This document shows positions 48,715 to 62,800 of a DNA stretch of 64,000 bases, in pieces. How positions within the stretch are numbered: position 1 is the first letter of the stretch; each line of letters opens with the position of its first letter. The DNA is from Monarcha castaneiventris obscurior (lineage: Eukaryota; Chordata; Aves; Passeriformes; Monarchidae). The stretch covers positions 29,289,001-29,353,000 of the forward strand of contig JAMPIT010000566.1 in NCBI GenBank assembly GCA_026261815.1, given 5' to 3'. The position numbers and the translations under genes are program-made. Under the pieces are notes generated by a model. The model worked only from the letters and a program-made list of their open reading frames with translations. It ran no database searches and had not been told where the DNA came from.

Positions 48715-51700
48715 GAGCTGCTCCAGGCAGGCACCATCCCCTCCAGTCGGGCTCTGCACTGCCCCGATTTTGCTCCACGAGCTCGGACCATCCATGTTCT
48801 CCTTCCCGTCCTACTTTTTCCCGCTAGATGGAGCTGCGAGGTACGGCATGAGCCACAAAGGCAGCCTTTGATGTGAGGGAAAAACACACTTTTCTGAAGA
48901 AAACCCAAAATGACAGCGGCAGAAATGCTTGCAACTGTTCTGGAGTTCTCGTAGATGCCTTGTAAAAAGCATGTCACATTTCCAGCGCATAAATTTTGTG
49001 GCATCAATACCTCACTGTAATTTTCTGAGGATTGCTTGGAAGGAAGGGCTGCATTCTCAAAAGAGTGCAGAATTTTATTTCCATAGCTGTCAGTTTGCTA
49101 AAAATTGAGAATGTGAACATGCTTGCAGGTATTCTGCTGGAAAAATTAATTACACAGCTTGAACTTCTGATACTTTTTGCAGCTTCTTGAAAAAAGTAAA
49201 TTTATTTCCATCTGAGACTTTTTTTTTTTTTTTCCTACCAGATCTAACACTGTAGTGTTTCGGGTCAGGAAGATGAGCTTTAAAACACTTGCATATATCA
49301 AAAATATTGTTTAAGTTCCTTTTATTATGACCCTAGTTAATGTTACACAACTTAGTGGATTGTTATTTGAAATAGCTGTTTTCCCATCCACTCCGTGAAA
49401 AAAGAGAGACTGCACAGCAGGAGATGTTAGCTGGTACACAGGTTTTTTCAATGTTATTGCAATGACAGCTTTGGGTTGGTGGTTGACATTAAAATGAAAG
49501 AAAAATATTTTCCAGCACAGCTAGTTGAAGAGCCAAGGCCATGACAAAGTTGTTTAGCAGTAAAAGAATTGACTTTTAGAGACTCTTTAAAAGAAGCCTG
49601 AAGCAACTTAGAGGCACAATGTCATATCAAATAGTAGCACCACTTTTTAAACTGGAAAATAAAAATATTTGAAGATTCCAGCTCAATAATTGTTTTGCAT
49701 TAGCTAAATGCAATGATATCAGCATCTTCAGACTCTGTGAGACTGGTTTCCTTTATGTTGCTATGATACCATATTATTATTTGATATGATATGCTTTATC
49801 AGGAACCAGCATAGGAATAATGGTCAAGAGTAAAAATGAATAATTCAAATCAAGAAAAATCTCCCTTTTCAAAAAACACTGTTTATCACACAGTTTTCCT
49901 CTGAAAAGAGACCCTGTGAAACCGATATCTGTAGGTTTCATGTTTACTGTCTTTCAAGAGCTCCAGTATCAAATATGATTACTTTCCAAGCTGTTTGCTT
50001 TTCCTAACTGCTATTTTTTTCAAACTAATCTATGGTACAGACTGATTTCCTGGGCCTCTGAAATAAAATACTAAAGGTGACTTTCACAGAAGATACTGAA
50101 GATGATTTTTGCAAGGGGTTCGGTTTGTACAGCCTGTTGCCAAGCTGATGAGGGTAAACAGGAACACAGGAGGCAGCTGACTAAATCATTCTCATGGGAA
50201 TGGGTAAAGCAAAATAAACTCTGTCCATTTATCAAAGACGGAAACAGAGGTGATTGCCATTTTTCACTAACATTTAGAGAATCGAGCGCAAGATCCTTTT
50301 TTTGGTGTACCTTTGGCTGAGTCACCTTCATCCCTGGAGATCAGGGGGTCTACAAAATCCATCAAGGGCCCAGGAGCCCAGACTCCAGCTGGCTGTGAGG
50401 GGAGGCAGGGCAGGATGCAGGGCAGCCCAGTCTGATGCAATCATGCTCTTCCATGGAGCCAGGGCCAGAGCAGCCCGGGCTTTATCCCACAGACCCTTGT
50501 GATGCATTCAGCCTTTCAGTGAAGTTTATCTACATTTAAGAAATTCAGTCATACTGCTATAGGGCCATAAGGGTCTGGGGCACATGTGGTCAGTGAAGTA
50601 ACGTTTGATGCTGTTTCAAAATAGAGTTTTTAACAAACTTATAGTTCTCAGGAAATTTTGAATAGTTTCACTTGATCAGATGATTTAGAGTGAAATCAAA
50701 TTTTGAAATGTAATTTGTCATAAATTAGAAACCCTTCTTCTCTGCAATGAAGACATCTGTCACTAACACAAGAATGCAAGAATTTATATGCCAGGATATT
50801 ATCAGGGTTAGAAAGGGTTGCTTTAAATTTATTTGACCCAGTAAAAGTGAACTCAGGTTCAGACTGTTTAAGACAAAAGCAAAGACAGCTAAAGGATAGA
50901 AGAAAAAAAACCAGTTATAATTCTCTGCTCTACATTTACATAATCTTATTTTATACCATATTTTGTGTCCTTGTCTTCTCCCACTTCGGTAATCACCTCT
51001 TTAACCATTTACCTTGGGAATAGACAAAGTTCTATAGGCACATGGTATTGAGTGAAACAAATGGACACTGGTGTGGTCCTCTTGAAACACCACACCCCAC
51101 CAGGTATGATGGCATAAAACAGCACTACAGAATTTTAGCAAAACAGAGCAAGAACTCATATTCCTTTATATTATATGTATTTCCTATGGCATATATGCAA
51201 GAAATGAATAGCTATTTCATTAACCAACCCACTCATATTATATTATTCTTTGTTAGCTCAAGTGTCCAGTGTGAAAATTTAAACATATATATGCTTAATA
51301 TTTAGATATTTATGTGTTATAAATTATGTATTTTACATACTTAATTCACTTATGGACATGCTTTGCATGCTAATGCAAGTTAAAGATGACTGTTGCTGGT
51401 TTATGACATGCAAAGTCCTTATCATCTGTTAAAAACAGTCAGACCAAAAGACCATAAAAATTATGTGGTTGCCTTTTCCTGGAAAGATACAGACTGTCTG
51501 TGGTAGCATGCAGTATCATGAGGGGATAAATTTGCTATAAATGAACCAGTTTGGCCAAAATTGGTACAATCCCTAATGGAACATCAGCCCAAACTAATCA
51601 ATTTTATCAGGCTTGCATTAGCATACAAAGTACACCCATAGGTGAATTTAACAAAAATTCATTCTTGCACTGTAAGCTATCTTTACCCAGAGACTACCTT

Positions 51701-52331
51701 TACCCAGAGCACAGATCACTCACCTCAATATCTGCTTTGTGACAGGACAATAAAGATTGATTCAGCCCATTTTATACCTGCTAATTTAGAAAACAAGAGG
51801 AACTCTATCCATTTACAATGTCTTTCACAAACAGCACAGATATTCCTTTTCTTGAGAACAAGAGATTTACTGCTGCATCTGAAGTATATTTTTAAAACAC
51901 CTGAGATGTGGATCCCTATAGCAAAAACACAGAACTAGGAGAGCCCTGAAACAGTTAGACAGATTTGCTGCCATTGAGTATTTAGGCATGGGCAAGAATT
52001 AAAAGAACCTTCTTATGCAAGCAGTTCACTTAGTGCCAATTTTGACATTACTTTGCATTCCTTTAAATGTCTGTGAAATTCCCACAGCCACCAAAACTGT
52101 GTATTTCTACAGGTGCCAGCAGGACTTCATGTAATTTTTTGTCTAATGTAGACCTAAATATGGTGGGGCTGTGGGATGTTCAGTGTGATTTGTTGTACGA
52201 GCAAGTGAAACTGGGGATGACTGTATGTACCTAAAGACCCACTCACCATTGTCACATTTGCATTGGTTAGTGCATGAGCTAGTTTTAGTTTCAAAGCCAT
52301 AACCTGGGCTAGTGAAATTAAAATTCACAGC
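48715..52331. other. Unique DNA with a mild CpG cluster at its start
   Basis: Positions about 48750-48990 hold roughly eleven CpGs, more than the neighbourhood but far fewer than at 31775-31955. The rest is AT-rich with a T tract near 49221-49233. A GC-richer patch lies at 50330-50490. No gene or transposon was recognised. Confidence 0.45.
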
Positions 52332-52804
52332 AGTCCTAGGTTACAATACAGATGTATTCTATGACCACCAGCTGTGGGCCATTAGCTGTTATCTCCTGCT
52401 ATGACCCATCCCTGATAACAGACAATGGCCAGCAAGAAACCACTGCAGGACTCATGGACTTATCTCATCCTATTGTGAGATGCTCCACCCAGGAGGGAGG
52501 AGCCAAGCATTCCCACCTGGATATAACCTGGCCTTGGCGCTGCCTAAGGGAGCCCTGTCTACTGGGTTCCCAGAGGACAAGAGCTACCACTGGACCTTCA
52601 GCTGGAGACCAGACCTTCCATAGGATCAATGCTTCAACTGAGCTACTGCATCTGGACTGCTACCACCACCCTAACAGGGTGCTAGGTTGTATCTGACTTT
52701 GTCAGTGTTTTTTCCTTGTATTATTTCACTTATTTTTAGTTTTTTCCTATTAAATTTTAATCCTGACTTGTGATCTCCCATTGGTTTGTTTTCAAACCAA
52801 TATA
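52332..52804 (+). mobile_element. Solo ERV LTR, copy B (inverted twin of 11730)
   Basis: This 473-bp LTR is about 93% identical by eye (roughly 31-33 differences) to the minus strand of 11730-12205. It starts AGTCCTAGG and ends CCAATATA, degenerate versions of the TG...CA termini. It is flanked by a perfect 5-bp duplication, ACAGC, at 52327-52331 and 52805-52809. A TATA-like GGATATAACC lies at about 52519-52528 and TATTAAA at 52748-52754. The 114-codon frame inside is LTR text. The perfect target-site duplication supports an independent insertion, followed by loss of the internal region. Confidence 0.93.
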
Positions 52805-55800
52805 ACAGCTTTCAAATTATGTTCAAATATGCTCTGTCAACATAAGCTGCCATTCTTATTGACAAGAAACCAGAATTTCTTGATTATCAAATTTGAACTT
52901 AGCTTGATCAAACACGATTTGTTCTTTACCTCCCAACTCTGGACCTGCAGGTTAAGGAGAAGCACAGTGGAAAACAGGCAGGGATGGGCCACATTTTATC
53001 TCCTTCTTTCCCTCCTCTCCTTAAAGCTAGTTACTACTAGTTTGTCTGCAGCTACTTAATTTTATATTCTGTTTCTAGTATCTCTACTTTCTGAGGTTCT
53101 TCCAGTTTTGTACTGAGATATCTCAGAGCCCAGATTTACTTCCAGACCCTTCAAGATTCGTTTGTTCAACTTATGATCTCAATAAGAAAAAATAATCCTT
53201 TCAGCCAGAGGAAGACAAAACTGTCAGCTTGTCTTCAGTATATCAGTGGTATCCTGCTGGGCAAGATCCCTGTCTTACAGGTTAACCTATGGACAAGGCT
53301 CAGGTGTGGCAGTGTTTCCAGTCTGTAAGCATATTTCTGGTACACCTGTTACTTGCTTGATGTTCTGCCCTTTTGCGGGGCTTCAGGGAGTACCAGGCAC
53401 CCCTAGAACACAGCCTCATTTACTCCAGGTCCCTGGCTCCTACATGTTCAGGATAATATTGGATTGTTTGCTCCCCCATCTGTTTCAGAAAGCGTCGCAG
53501 TGATCTGGCAGCAGCAGGGTTTGTCTTAGCTGTATGATGCCTCCCTAGCAAATGCAAAGGGAGGAAAGGAAGGTAACACCTCTTTCAGGAGAATGCTTTT
53601 CTTTTACTTGAATGCAGTGATGTGAGCAGGGTTGACAACAGGGATGTCACAAACCATATTAGTAGTAGAAAACAGGATTACTGAACTGCCAAGGTACGAT
53701 CTTAAGTTAAACCTTACCCTAACCTTGTCAAGGTCACAGAGATGTGATGTTATCTTCATCTGTATGGGAGGGCTCATATTTCTGATGGTTTTCCCTGTTT
53801 GTTTTAGAGAGCAACTGCAAGATTTTCAGCCCTGAAAATAGGATGCAGCAGAAGCAGCTGGGGACAGCTGGAGCTGTGGTTAATGTCTTGTTAAATGGAT
53901 ACTGTTAAATATTATAAGTATTTTTCAGGAAAAACTTAATAGAAAAATTTTGCTCTGATATTGCCATGGTGTCACAAAAGGGATCATATACCAAAGAATT
54001 AAATTGCTTGGTCCACACTGTTAAACATTCACTGCTGAAAAAACACATAAATAATGTAAAAGTTGACTCTCATATGGGAACATTCCTTGACTCATTGAAG
54101 TATCTATCATGCCTTCCTTCCTTTTTGTGCAAGACTTTTGAATTAGATGTCCACTGCTGAAAATATTTCTACAAGTCTCTTGTGAAATCAGTTGCTGTTT
54201 GTGGAGGGAGATGCTTAGTATGCATTGCCATATGCAAAGGATGAAGACAGACCTTGTGCAGTACAAATAAATAATCAGAGTAAATGAAGTAATTTATTAA
54301 GTTAATCCTTAAAACTTAAAATGTAAATATCCCTGCTGAACCAGAAACCCGGTGTCATTTGTGTCAACAAATGCAGATATTTTTAAACTAGAGAAAGTGC
54401 ACTAACAAAGCCTAACTGGAGAGAAGAATTTGATAATGAAGAGCGGTGATTCTATTTTCAGAAAAGAAGTATATATTCTTTTTCCTTAAAAACATCTAAA
54501 GTAAGCTCTCAAAAAAAATGGCACAGGCTGCACAAAGCTGCCCTCAGCTCAACCAGCAGCATTATAATTCCTGTAACACATTCCAATGATTTCTGCACTG
54601 GGCTTCTAACTGTGGTAAAATCCTCGTGTCATAAATCCAGCTGAATTTTTAGAAGTAGTACTTCCAAGGATAGATGGGGAAGGAAAAGAAGACTACTAAG
54701 TAAGATAACAGCACTTTGTAGGTGGAAGGTACAAATATGAAGGAATGCTTATAAGGCAAGTAAGAAAGTATTTGAAAGTATCAAAACTCTTAAAAGGCTG
54801 CCTCTAATGCAGCCTCTGTTGTTTCTATCCTGCCAAGTATTCATATTGATAAATCATGTCTGCCTAGAATTAGAACCCTGGCCCAGGGGGAATTGCTCTC
54901 TAGGAACATTCAGCTGCCTCCCACAGTCAGTGGCACAGTTCACTTAATGTTTTATGGAGTTCTGGATTTGAGATGTATCCCTGTTCACTCCTTGCAGTAA
55001 GCAAGGTACAGCACACAAAGAATCTCTCTTACAGAGTGTTTTGATTTTTTTTTTTCTCAAGTTTCAAAAAATTTCTCACGTTCTGCAAAAATAACTTTCA
55101 ATATGGAAAACTAAAATGTGAGGGATCCCAGAAAAACCTATATAAAGAGCCCAGTGTACATCATGTCTATGACATTCTATATAGCAATAGCATGTAACAT
55201 CTATAACAATGTTATGTAAATTGGCAAGGAATGCAAATAATAATAGTAAGATTTCCTACAGGTACATTGGCCAGAAAAAATAAATTGATACAGAAATCCT
55301 CTAAAAAGCTCTGATTGTGATAAACATATGCTTTCTGACCTTTTATTTTTAATTTCATTAAAAAAAAAAAAATCCCATCTGAGCTACTTGTCTCAGTATC
55401 AGCTGCAGATAACACAGAAATGGGCAACTCTAGAGTACTGTTCATTAAACCTTGCCACAGTACTCAAAAATAGATCAGATAATTTGTACCTTCTCTCCAC
55501 CACCTACAAAGAGAAGACAGATTAGTCATTTAAAAAATGTCTGTAAATAGATAAAGATTAGTCCTACCCCCAATTTGCTATTAAGTCTGTCTTCCCTAAC
55601 TAAAACACTGTAATTTTATGTGTCCAACAATTTCTCTGTGTTGGCTAGATAAATGATAGGGGGTTGTTAAGAACGGTTATGTTTATGCTTGCCACCTAGT
55701 AAAATTGGGTACAGCTCTCTCAGCAATACTGTAATCTAAATAATGTGTGTGTTCGCCAAAAAGCTTTAAAATTGCTAAGCATCAATAGCAGTATCTAAAA

Positions 55801-58800
55801 CAGTAGCTTTATTAGGTAATAGGCAGTTGCATATGAAATCCTGCTTACAAAATCAAAAATTCAAATGTAGGGGAAAAGCAGCTTTCTCATTAAAACTTTT
55901 TGTATCTGTAACACAATGTTTCCAAACTTTTGCGTGGAGCACTCTTGGATAGATTACTAGCAAATATGCATTTTAATAGACTTCTTCTTACTCATATTCC
56001 TAACATAATGACCTGAAAATCTATTTTGATTTCTCCTGCTTCATGTAGAAACATTGCCTTCCTTCTGGCACTTCTCTTTCTTCTGTGGGATCTTTATATT
56101 CCTTGTCATTTACTCTTCTTTGTCCTTTTTCTTGAGCCTTCCTTCCTCATATTGTCCCTGGAAATTTGGATTAACACCTTCATGTCAGGGAATCACCGGC
56201 AAAGATTCCACGGTGACTTCATCTAAGTTTCTTCACTGATTTGCATAGATGCTTCCCCATTATAGCAACAAAAGAGCAAGATGATAATGAAACCAGCTTT
56301 TTTACTGCAATTGATAGTCAGGTCAGTTCTCCAGGCAAGAACGTTCAGTCCTGCAGTAAAAAAATGCTCAGCATTTTTTGTCAAGTTGCGTGACGAAAGG
56401 CTCTCTAATCTTCCCCTCTAGAGGTAAGGCAAAATGTGCAACAAAATCTTCAAATTAATACAAATTAATGGGTACAGATATGCTGAAAATCTCCACATTT
56501 GTAACATGTAAATTATTCTATATATGGAGAAATATTAAGGAATGTTTTATGTCCTATAGGCGAACTCAAGGCTCCGATTAGGCAAAGCCATCTCTTTCTA
56601 AGCCATTGCCTTGCTTCTGGGGCAATTTTCATTTTGAAAAAATATCGTACAAGATATTCTTGCATGCAATGAATTTGTTTGGATTCAGTTAGGTTAGTGC
56701 TTGAATTCCATGTGGAATAAAGAACACGTGTCAGCTCTGTTTGCCTTCAGGCCAATGAAAAGGAATCTGTCCATGGAAATTAGATAATTTCTTAGCAATG
56801 TAATTTAAACATTCCTCTCTTCTCCCCATACTAAGAAAGATAGTGTTAAGCAATGCAAGATGGAAATCAGAAGCAGCTCAGACATTCCTTTTGGCTTGCT
56901 GACTTGGTATTATCTTCCACATCCATGCAAATTACTAGTAGACAAAACAGCATTCAAGATGCTCTTGACATTCATAAGAGATAAGAGATACCAAATATGC
57001 ACAAACTCCCTTAGTTTCTGAAGGAACTGGAGTTCCTCAGCAGCATATTTTCCCCAAAGATTTTGAGTCTTTGTCATTTCTCACTGGACTGCTAGTGAAG
57101 GTCATATTTGAAAGTAACAGTTAATTTATCTGAGATTATAAAGTTAACTGTATTTTCTAGTTTTCTATCACAGTGCCCCAGCAAAAATATTGCAAATGTG
57201 AAACCTGCCAGATTCTGGATGAGTCTGAAACGACCTGATAAAACTCATGGAGCTTTGCCTGAGCAAATCAAGCCTCACACAAAAAAAACCAAACAGAAAA
57301 GCAACAAAAAAAACCCCCAAACCACAACCAATTAAATGGAATAAAAATTTCTGTGTCTTTCTGGGGTGATGCCTGAAATCAGCTGGGAATTGGATTTGGG
57401 AATGCTCATCTCCAAAGATTTTTCCACCGCAGTTCATGACCATTAGAGGATGGATGACAGCCAGTCATTATCAGCCAGTTTAAGATCCTTCCAAGCTCAA
57501 GGGCTATTTATTCTATTAGAAAAGTTTCAGTAATTTTGAGAAGCTGGTGTCTCAAACTCCAGTTTAGCATATGCCTTATACTAATAACAGCAATCCAAAA
57601 ATGATACAGGTAAATTTTAACAGCATGCCTTTGGAAACCCTCAGAGCTCTTAGTAATATTGCATTCCTAAGAGAAAATCCCTTCTGGTATTTCCTGTGGA
57701 GTAGGTAACTTCCCTTCCTCCATCCTGCCCCCAGTCCAGGAAAACCTCTTGACTGGTTCCTTACATCTGGAAAAAGCCCAAATAATCATCCTAGGGAATA
57801 ATAATGATCAAACAGATATCTCTGATCCCTACAGGAGAATGCATTGTAACTCTTCAACTGATAACTTATATTGTCCATATAAAGTATGTAAGTCTTGTAA
57901 AATAAATTACTAATGGTACTTTTTAAACCATACATTTTTCTCACTTAGAATATGCACAAAGACAGAGAGAGACAGAAATATGTACAGACCTTTGTATATT
58001 TAAAATGGACCCAAATAAAAATAATATCATAAAATAATGCTACACTTTGCTTGTACAGTGCTACATCCAATGCTCAGTATGCTTAATAGGTCTGTATATA
58101 CTAAGAGGAAAATTCAAGACTTTCTTTCCTTGGAATGTCTTTTACTTATGACATATTTTCATATTTCACTTGATATTATCTCCTGACCTGGTTTTCCATG
58201 CATGCCTTAACCATTTTAATTGATCTCCTCATTGCCCAAAGCATAGTATTGCAATTCTACAATCTGCTATTCACTTTGTATGAAAAAAATTCCTTAACTC
58301 CCCAGGGAGTTATTGAACAGCATATACAGCAGCCTAATCACAAAGTTGTTTTACATTTTTAATCCTTTGGTTGTAAAGCATTGTTCTTCCTTGCATTGGA
58401 AAAGAAATTTGATAATTTTGGAAGCAAGACTTTATCATTGCTAACATTATTTTGGGAGCCCTATAAAGAACTTTGGTGCAACAACACAAAAAGTAGTGCC
58501 TCATGGAAAATACAGAGAATGCAGTGAAAGTGCCCAGGGAGTCCTAAGGCTACAGCTTAAAATCTCTGTGAATTAAATCTCACTACTATTTTCTGTTATA
58601 ACAGTCTTGCAGCAGACTGACCTGACAGAAATTATATTACACTGGGGTTTCTGATTGTGACACATTATTGACTTCCAATGAGTGTGGGCTCCTTTTGGTC
58701 TTTTTTGGTCAGAGTTGTAGGTACTCTGTGTGAGTTAAATGTTAACACAATTTGTTGCCTTTGCAATAGTTAGTTTGCTTGCTTTTGCATAGTACAGTGA

Positions 58801-59822
58801 TGCACTCAAATCATCCTACTGCAAACTACTGAGGTGAGGTGAAAGATGTGAACTGACTTATATGGAAAACTACACAAGTGAAGACTGAAAGAGGGGAGCA
58901 TTACTAATTACAGTATTGGTATGTTCAATATAGACACATTTCTTAATACTGATAAATCTTAAAGAAGATTAGCAGGCCAGATCAAAACTAGTCATTTATC
59001 ACAGCATCACATGTTAAATTGTCACCAACTCACTCAGGAAATATTATTCAAAGAAAATATTGCTTTCTTATGACCTAGGACTTAAAAGACTTATGTTTCT
59101 TTTCTCATTTTTTCTATTAAAAATATTCACCATTCCAAATGATTTCCGCTTCCTGCCTGGAACTGTTATTGTACAGTTTTTGTCTGTGCTGATGTCTCAA
59201 TATTCAGAGGCTGTCAGTCTTAAAAATGTACATGTATATTTTAACATACCGTAAACCCTTAAAAAGGCAATGCAGAACAAGTTAATAACATTTCCATGTA
59301 AAATTTGTCAATGGTTCCTATTTTCTATCTGGGCTGAAATAAAAGTGCTGGAGTATCCAAACTACTGGGGCAGCTGAGACACATGGATGCCACGTGTCTC
59401 ATCTTCAGATCTGTATGGAGCCTGAGGAAGAAAGTATGAATACTTTCTTGCTCCACTTGAGTCAATTTAGCCATTTCTATTCAAAGTCCACATTAATCTC
59501 TGATCTTTACTGCCAGAGAGAAGTGTGAAACCAGAGTGTAGGTCAAGTGTGGGGAAGTGCTCATTCCCCTGGACACTGGAGGCTTTCAGTTATAATACTT
59601 TAAAATTATGTTATTTTCCTCATGACTGATCTGGGCCTGTTTTTAATGACAGCAGTTTATGATAAATTATTTTTATTTTAGTCTCAGCTCAAGTCCAGGT
59701 TGAACTTTGAAAGCACAGCAATCCCTGTCAAGTGGCAAGAAACCGTGAAATATAATTAGAATTACTGGTACCCTGTACTCAAAAAAGACTTAAACCAGAA
59801 TTATGTAATTATTTTTCTTTAG
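52805..59822. other. AT-rich unique DNA, nothing recognised
   Basis: No transposon or gene was recognised in these 7 kb. Open frames are short and scattered on both strands. Confidence 0.45.
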
Positions 59823-62800
59823 AAGAGCTTGTCTGCTGGATTTACTTTCCTATTAAATCCAAGAATAGAGTAAGTCTTCTAACACATTCTGTCAAATAGC
59901 AGTTCAGAATTTAGTAAAAGAATTTCATTGACCTTTACTCTGCCTTGCTCTGGGTGTCTTTGTGCCTAGAGCAACTAGGGGTCTTTTGCATTTCTTTCTC
60001 TCCAAACAACTGGGTCTTCAAGATAGGAAGCTCCCTTAGACGTTTTTTACACACTCATGGCAAAGGCTCTATTGTCCCCAGTCACACAATAATCCTTAAA
60101 TAATCTTCTCTCATGCCGTTATTCTGACATTGTGCAATTGTTTTGCTGTTGTAGCTTGCATGAGAACTGTAGGGAAGGCATTTCTCCTCATGAAACCGCT
60201 CGTGCTCCTCGTTGCTGAGTGGCACAAATGCTTCACAGACACCAGCCAGCACAACACTTCTGTCAAGCATACCAGCCTCATCTCAGTTCACCAACGCAGC
60301 AAACTCAGAGAGGAAAAAGATTTAAACACAGGTCAATCATTTGTGCCTGGGTGGGTAACTGGACCCCAAAACTTCTGACTCTCAGTTGCTCACTTAACTG
60401 GGTCCAAATGGATAACAGGGGGTCCGTCAGTTAATACATGATTCTGTTCCAGTTGCAAATGACAAACTCCGTTTTAGGATTGGTCTTTGCTAATATATTT
60501 GAGCGGGTTTATCCCAAGTTAGTATGGCTCATTTTCTGCCTTCTTTTTTTTTCTTTTAAATATGTCTGTTGTACTTTCTGTATTAGAGATTTCTACCTTT
60601 CAAAGAAAAATAGCATGCAGTGAGTTTTTGAGGCTAGGAGGAATACTGATGCAGTCTCTCAGTGTATTATAAAAAAATGCTAATTTCAGAGTCATAATGA
60701 GAATAATGCATTTAGAACCTTTACCTTAATAGAAGGAGATAGGGAGTTATTAGTTTTGAAGACACAAAATAAATTTTCTGTTACATATATTAAGCAATTC
60801 ACAACATGATACAATACTTAACACGTCATAGAATATTAAAGTCTGTATTTTAATATTTTCATATTGGGTTTATTGGTCTAGATTTCTGGTTTTTCCTTGT
60901 GTGTACTTGGAAATAGAACCTCATATCTGAGGCTTCTTGGAGGCCTGGTTAGAATAAATGAATCAAGTAAAATTTAATGTTATCATATATTTCTTACAGG
61001 ACTGGCAATATAGTAATTGTGATCTTACTTTTAATTATACTAATGTAAATGTGCTCAATTAACAAATAAAAATTTTTGTCTTCCCAGCCACCTTTGCTGG
61101 GAACCCACAAGCTAAAAATCTTGGGTTCATGTTGGATTCCTGCCACATTGTATTTTCTTGCAGTAAAAGTTTTCCAGTCCAGAGCAATCTTTCAGCAATT
61201 CAGATTGTGGCCTCAGCGAAAAACTGCACGAGTTCACCCAGACTGACTGAACTTTCAAGTCATGACCAGGGTTAAGACCCAGCCTGTGAATGATGTGGCA
61301 GGTAGGTGACCTCATTTCCCCTCCCCGTATCAGGACATCAGCATCCATTACATATTTGCTCTTCAGAACTCACAGAAATAACCATCAGTAGAAAACACTG
61401 CCATCAAATAAGGAAATAATAATATCTAATATGCAAAAAAAGGAGTGGAGTGAGAAAATCTCTTTTTGTAGCAGTTTTTGGAATAAAATAGGATATGCAG
61501 ATAAGTAATATTCCTGAAGAACTTCTTTATCCGCTATGTGGCTGTAGAGCATTACAATCCAAGGCGTGATAAAATAGAAATTTCCTCACACTTACTCATT
61601 AATACACTTCAACTCAGCTTTGATATGGTTGAATTGATTCCAACTGCAGAACTCAAATAAATGTTCAGGAGTTCTCCCGAGATCTTCAGCCACACCACTA
61701 TGTTGCAAATAAAAGCGTCAACAGAAATGGCCTCAGAAGTGCATTTTGCCTCCAAGAAAATCTTTTTAGTACTACAGGCAATTGACATTTGTTTCCCTTT
61801 CAATTTTCAGATAGCTAAACTGCTTATCAATATTTGCTCTTCCCATTTAACTGCTTGAATATTAGCTCTGCCTGCTGTTTGTATCACAAAATAGAAACAA
61901 AATATGCTCTCTTCTACACACATGAACTTTCCCCTTTCCGCTCCTTCAACCTGAGCTAAAATTTATTTCCTCATCATTACTTTGCCCTTTTTGAAAATTT
62001 TTGTTCCCTTCTCCTAGATATTGAAAAAGAAATGTGTTTTAAAGGGATTTTTCCTCATGTAATGTCAACAAAAGAAGATGCTTTGATGTGGTGAAATGAA
62101 ATGCTAATTTAGTTTTTATATCAGTTCCATCAACTTTTCTGCCTAAATTAAGTAATAAATCCACTTTATAAACATGATTAGTGTTATTGTTTTAATTATT
62201 TTTTTTCAGGGGATTTACCATTTATTTTAAAAAATCTTCAGACATAAATAGATATTTCTAAAGAAATAATTTGGGGGACTTTAAATTATAAAAGCTTCAG
62301 AGAAAGAATTTTATTTTATAATGCTTCATTTGCCTCTATTATGCCATTGAACTAATGAATAATAATTACAAAATCTGTAAGAAACATGAAAAAATGTTTT
62401 CTTCTTTTCTGAAGATCATAATATATTTAGCCTCCAGATATATTCTAGAAAACGGCATCTTATCAACAGCAACTAATGTTATTAATCAAAGTGACATTTG
62501 AATAAATGGCTTTGACTTTATACACAAGGACAATATAGATGATCTGCAGATATCAGTTGTTTATCACGCTGAAGTATTTTGTTTAATGCTATTACCTTGC
62601 CACTGATTTCACTGGATGCAAAGTGCTTATCATTTCAAGGCTTATTGTAGTGGCAAAATATGAAATGAGAACCTTATGAATATGCAGAGTCTTTCCCCAT
62701 GGCACTAACTGAGGTCGATTTATGGTTGTGATTTATGAGGCTTATGAGCACAGCTAGAATTTTAGTTCAGCTTTAACATTCCCTCTGTGTGTGACATGAC

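Noticed and set aside
52352..52696. 114-codon open frame, with a related one at 11913-12185
   Set aside because: Both lie wholly inside the two copies of the same solo LTR. LTRs do not normally encode protein, and the frames are not conserved over the full length.
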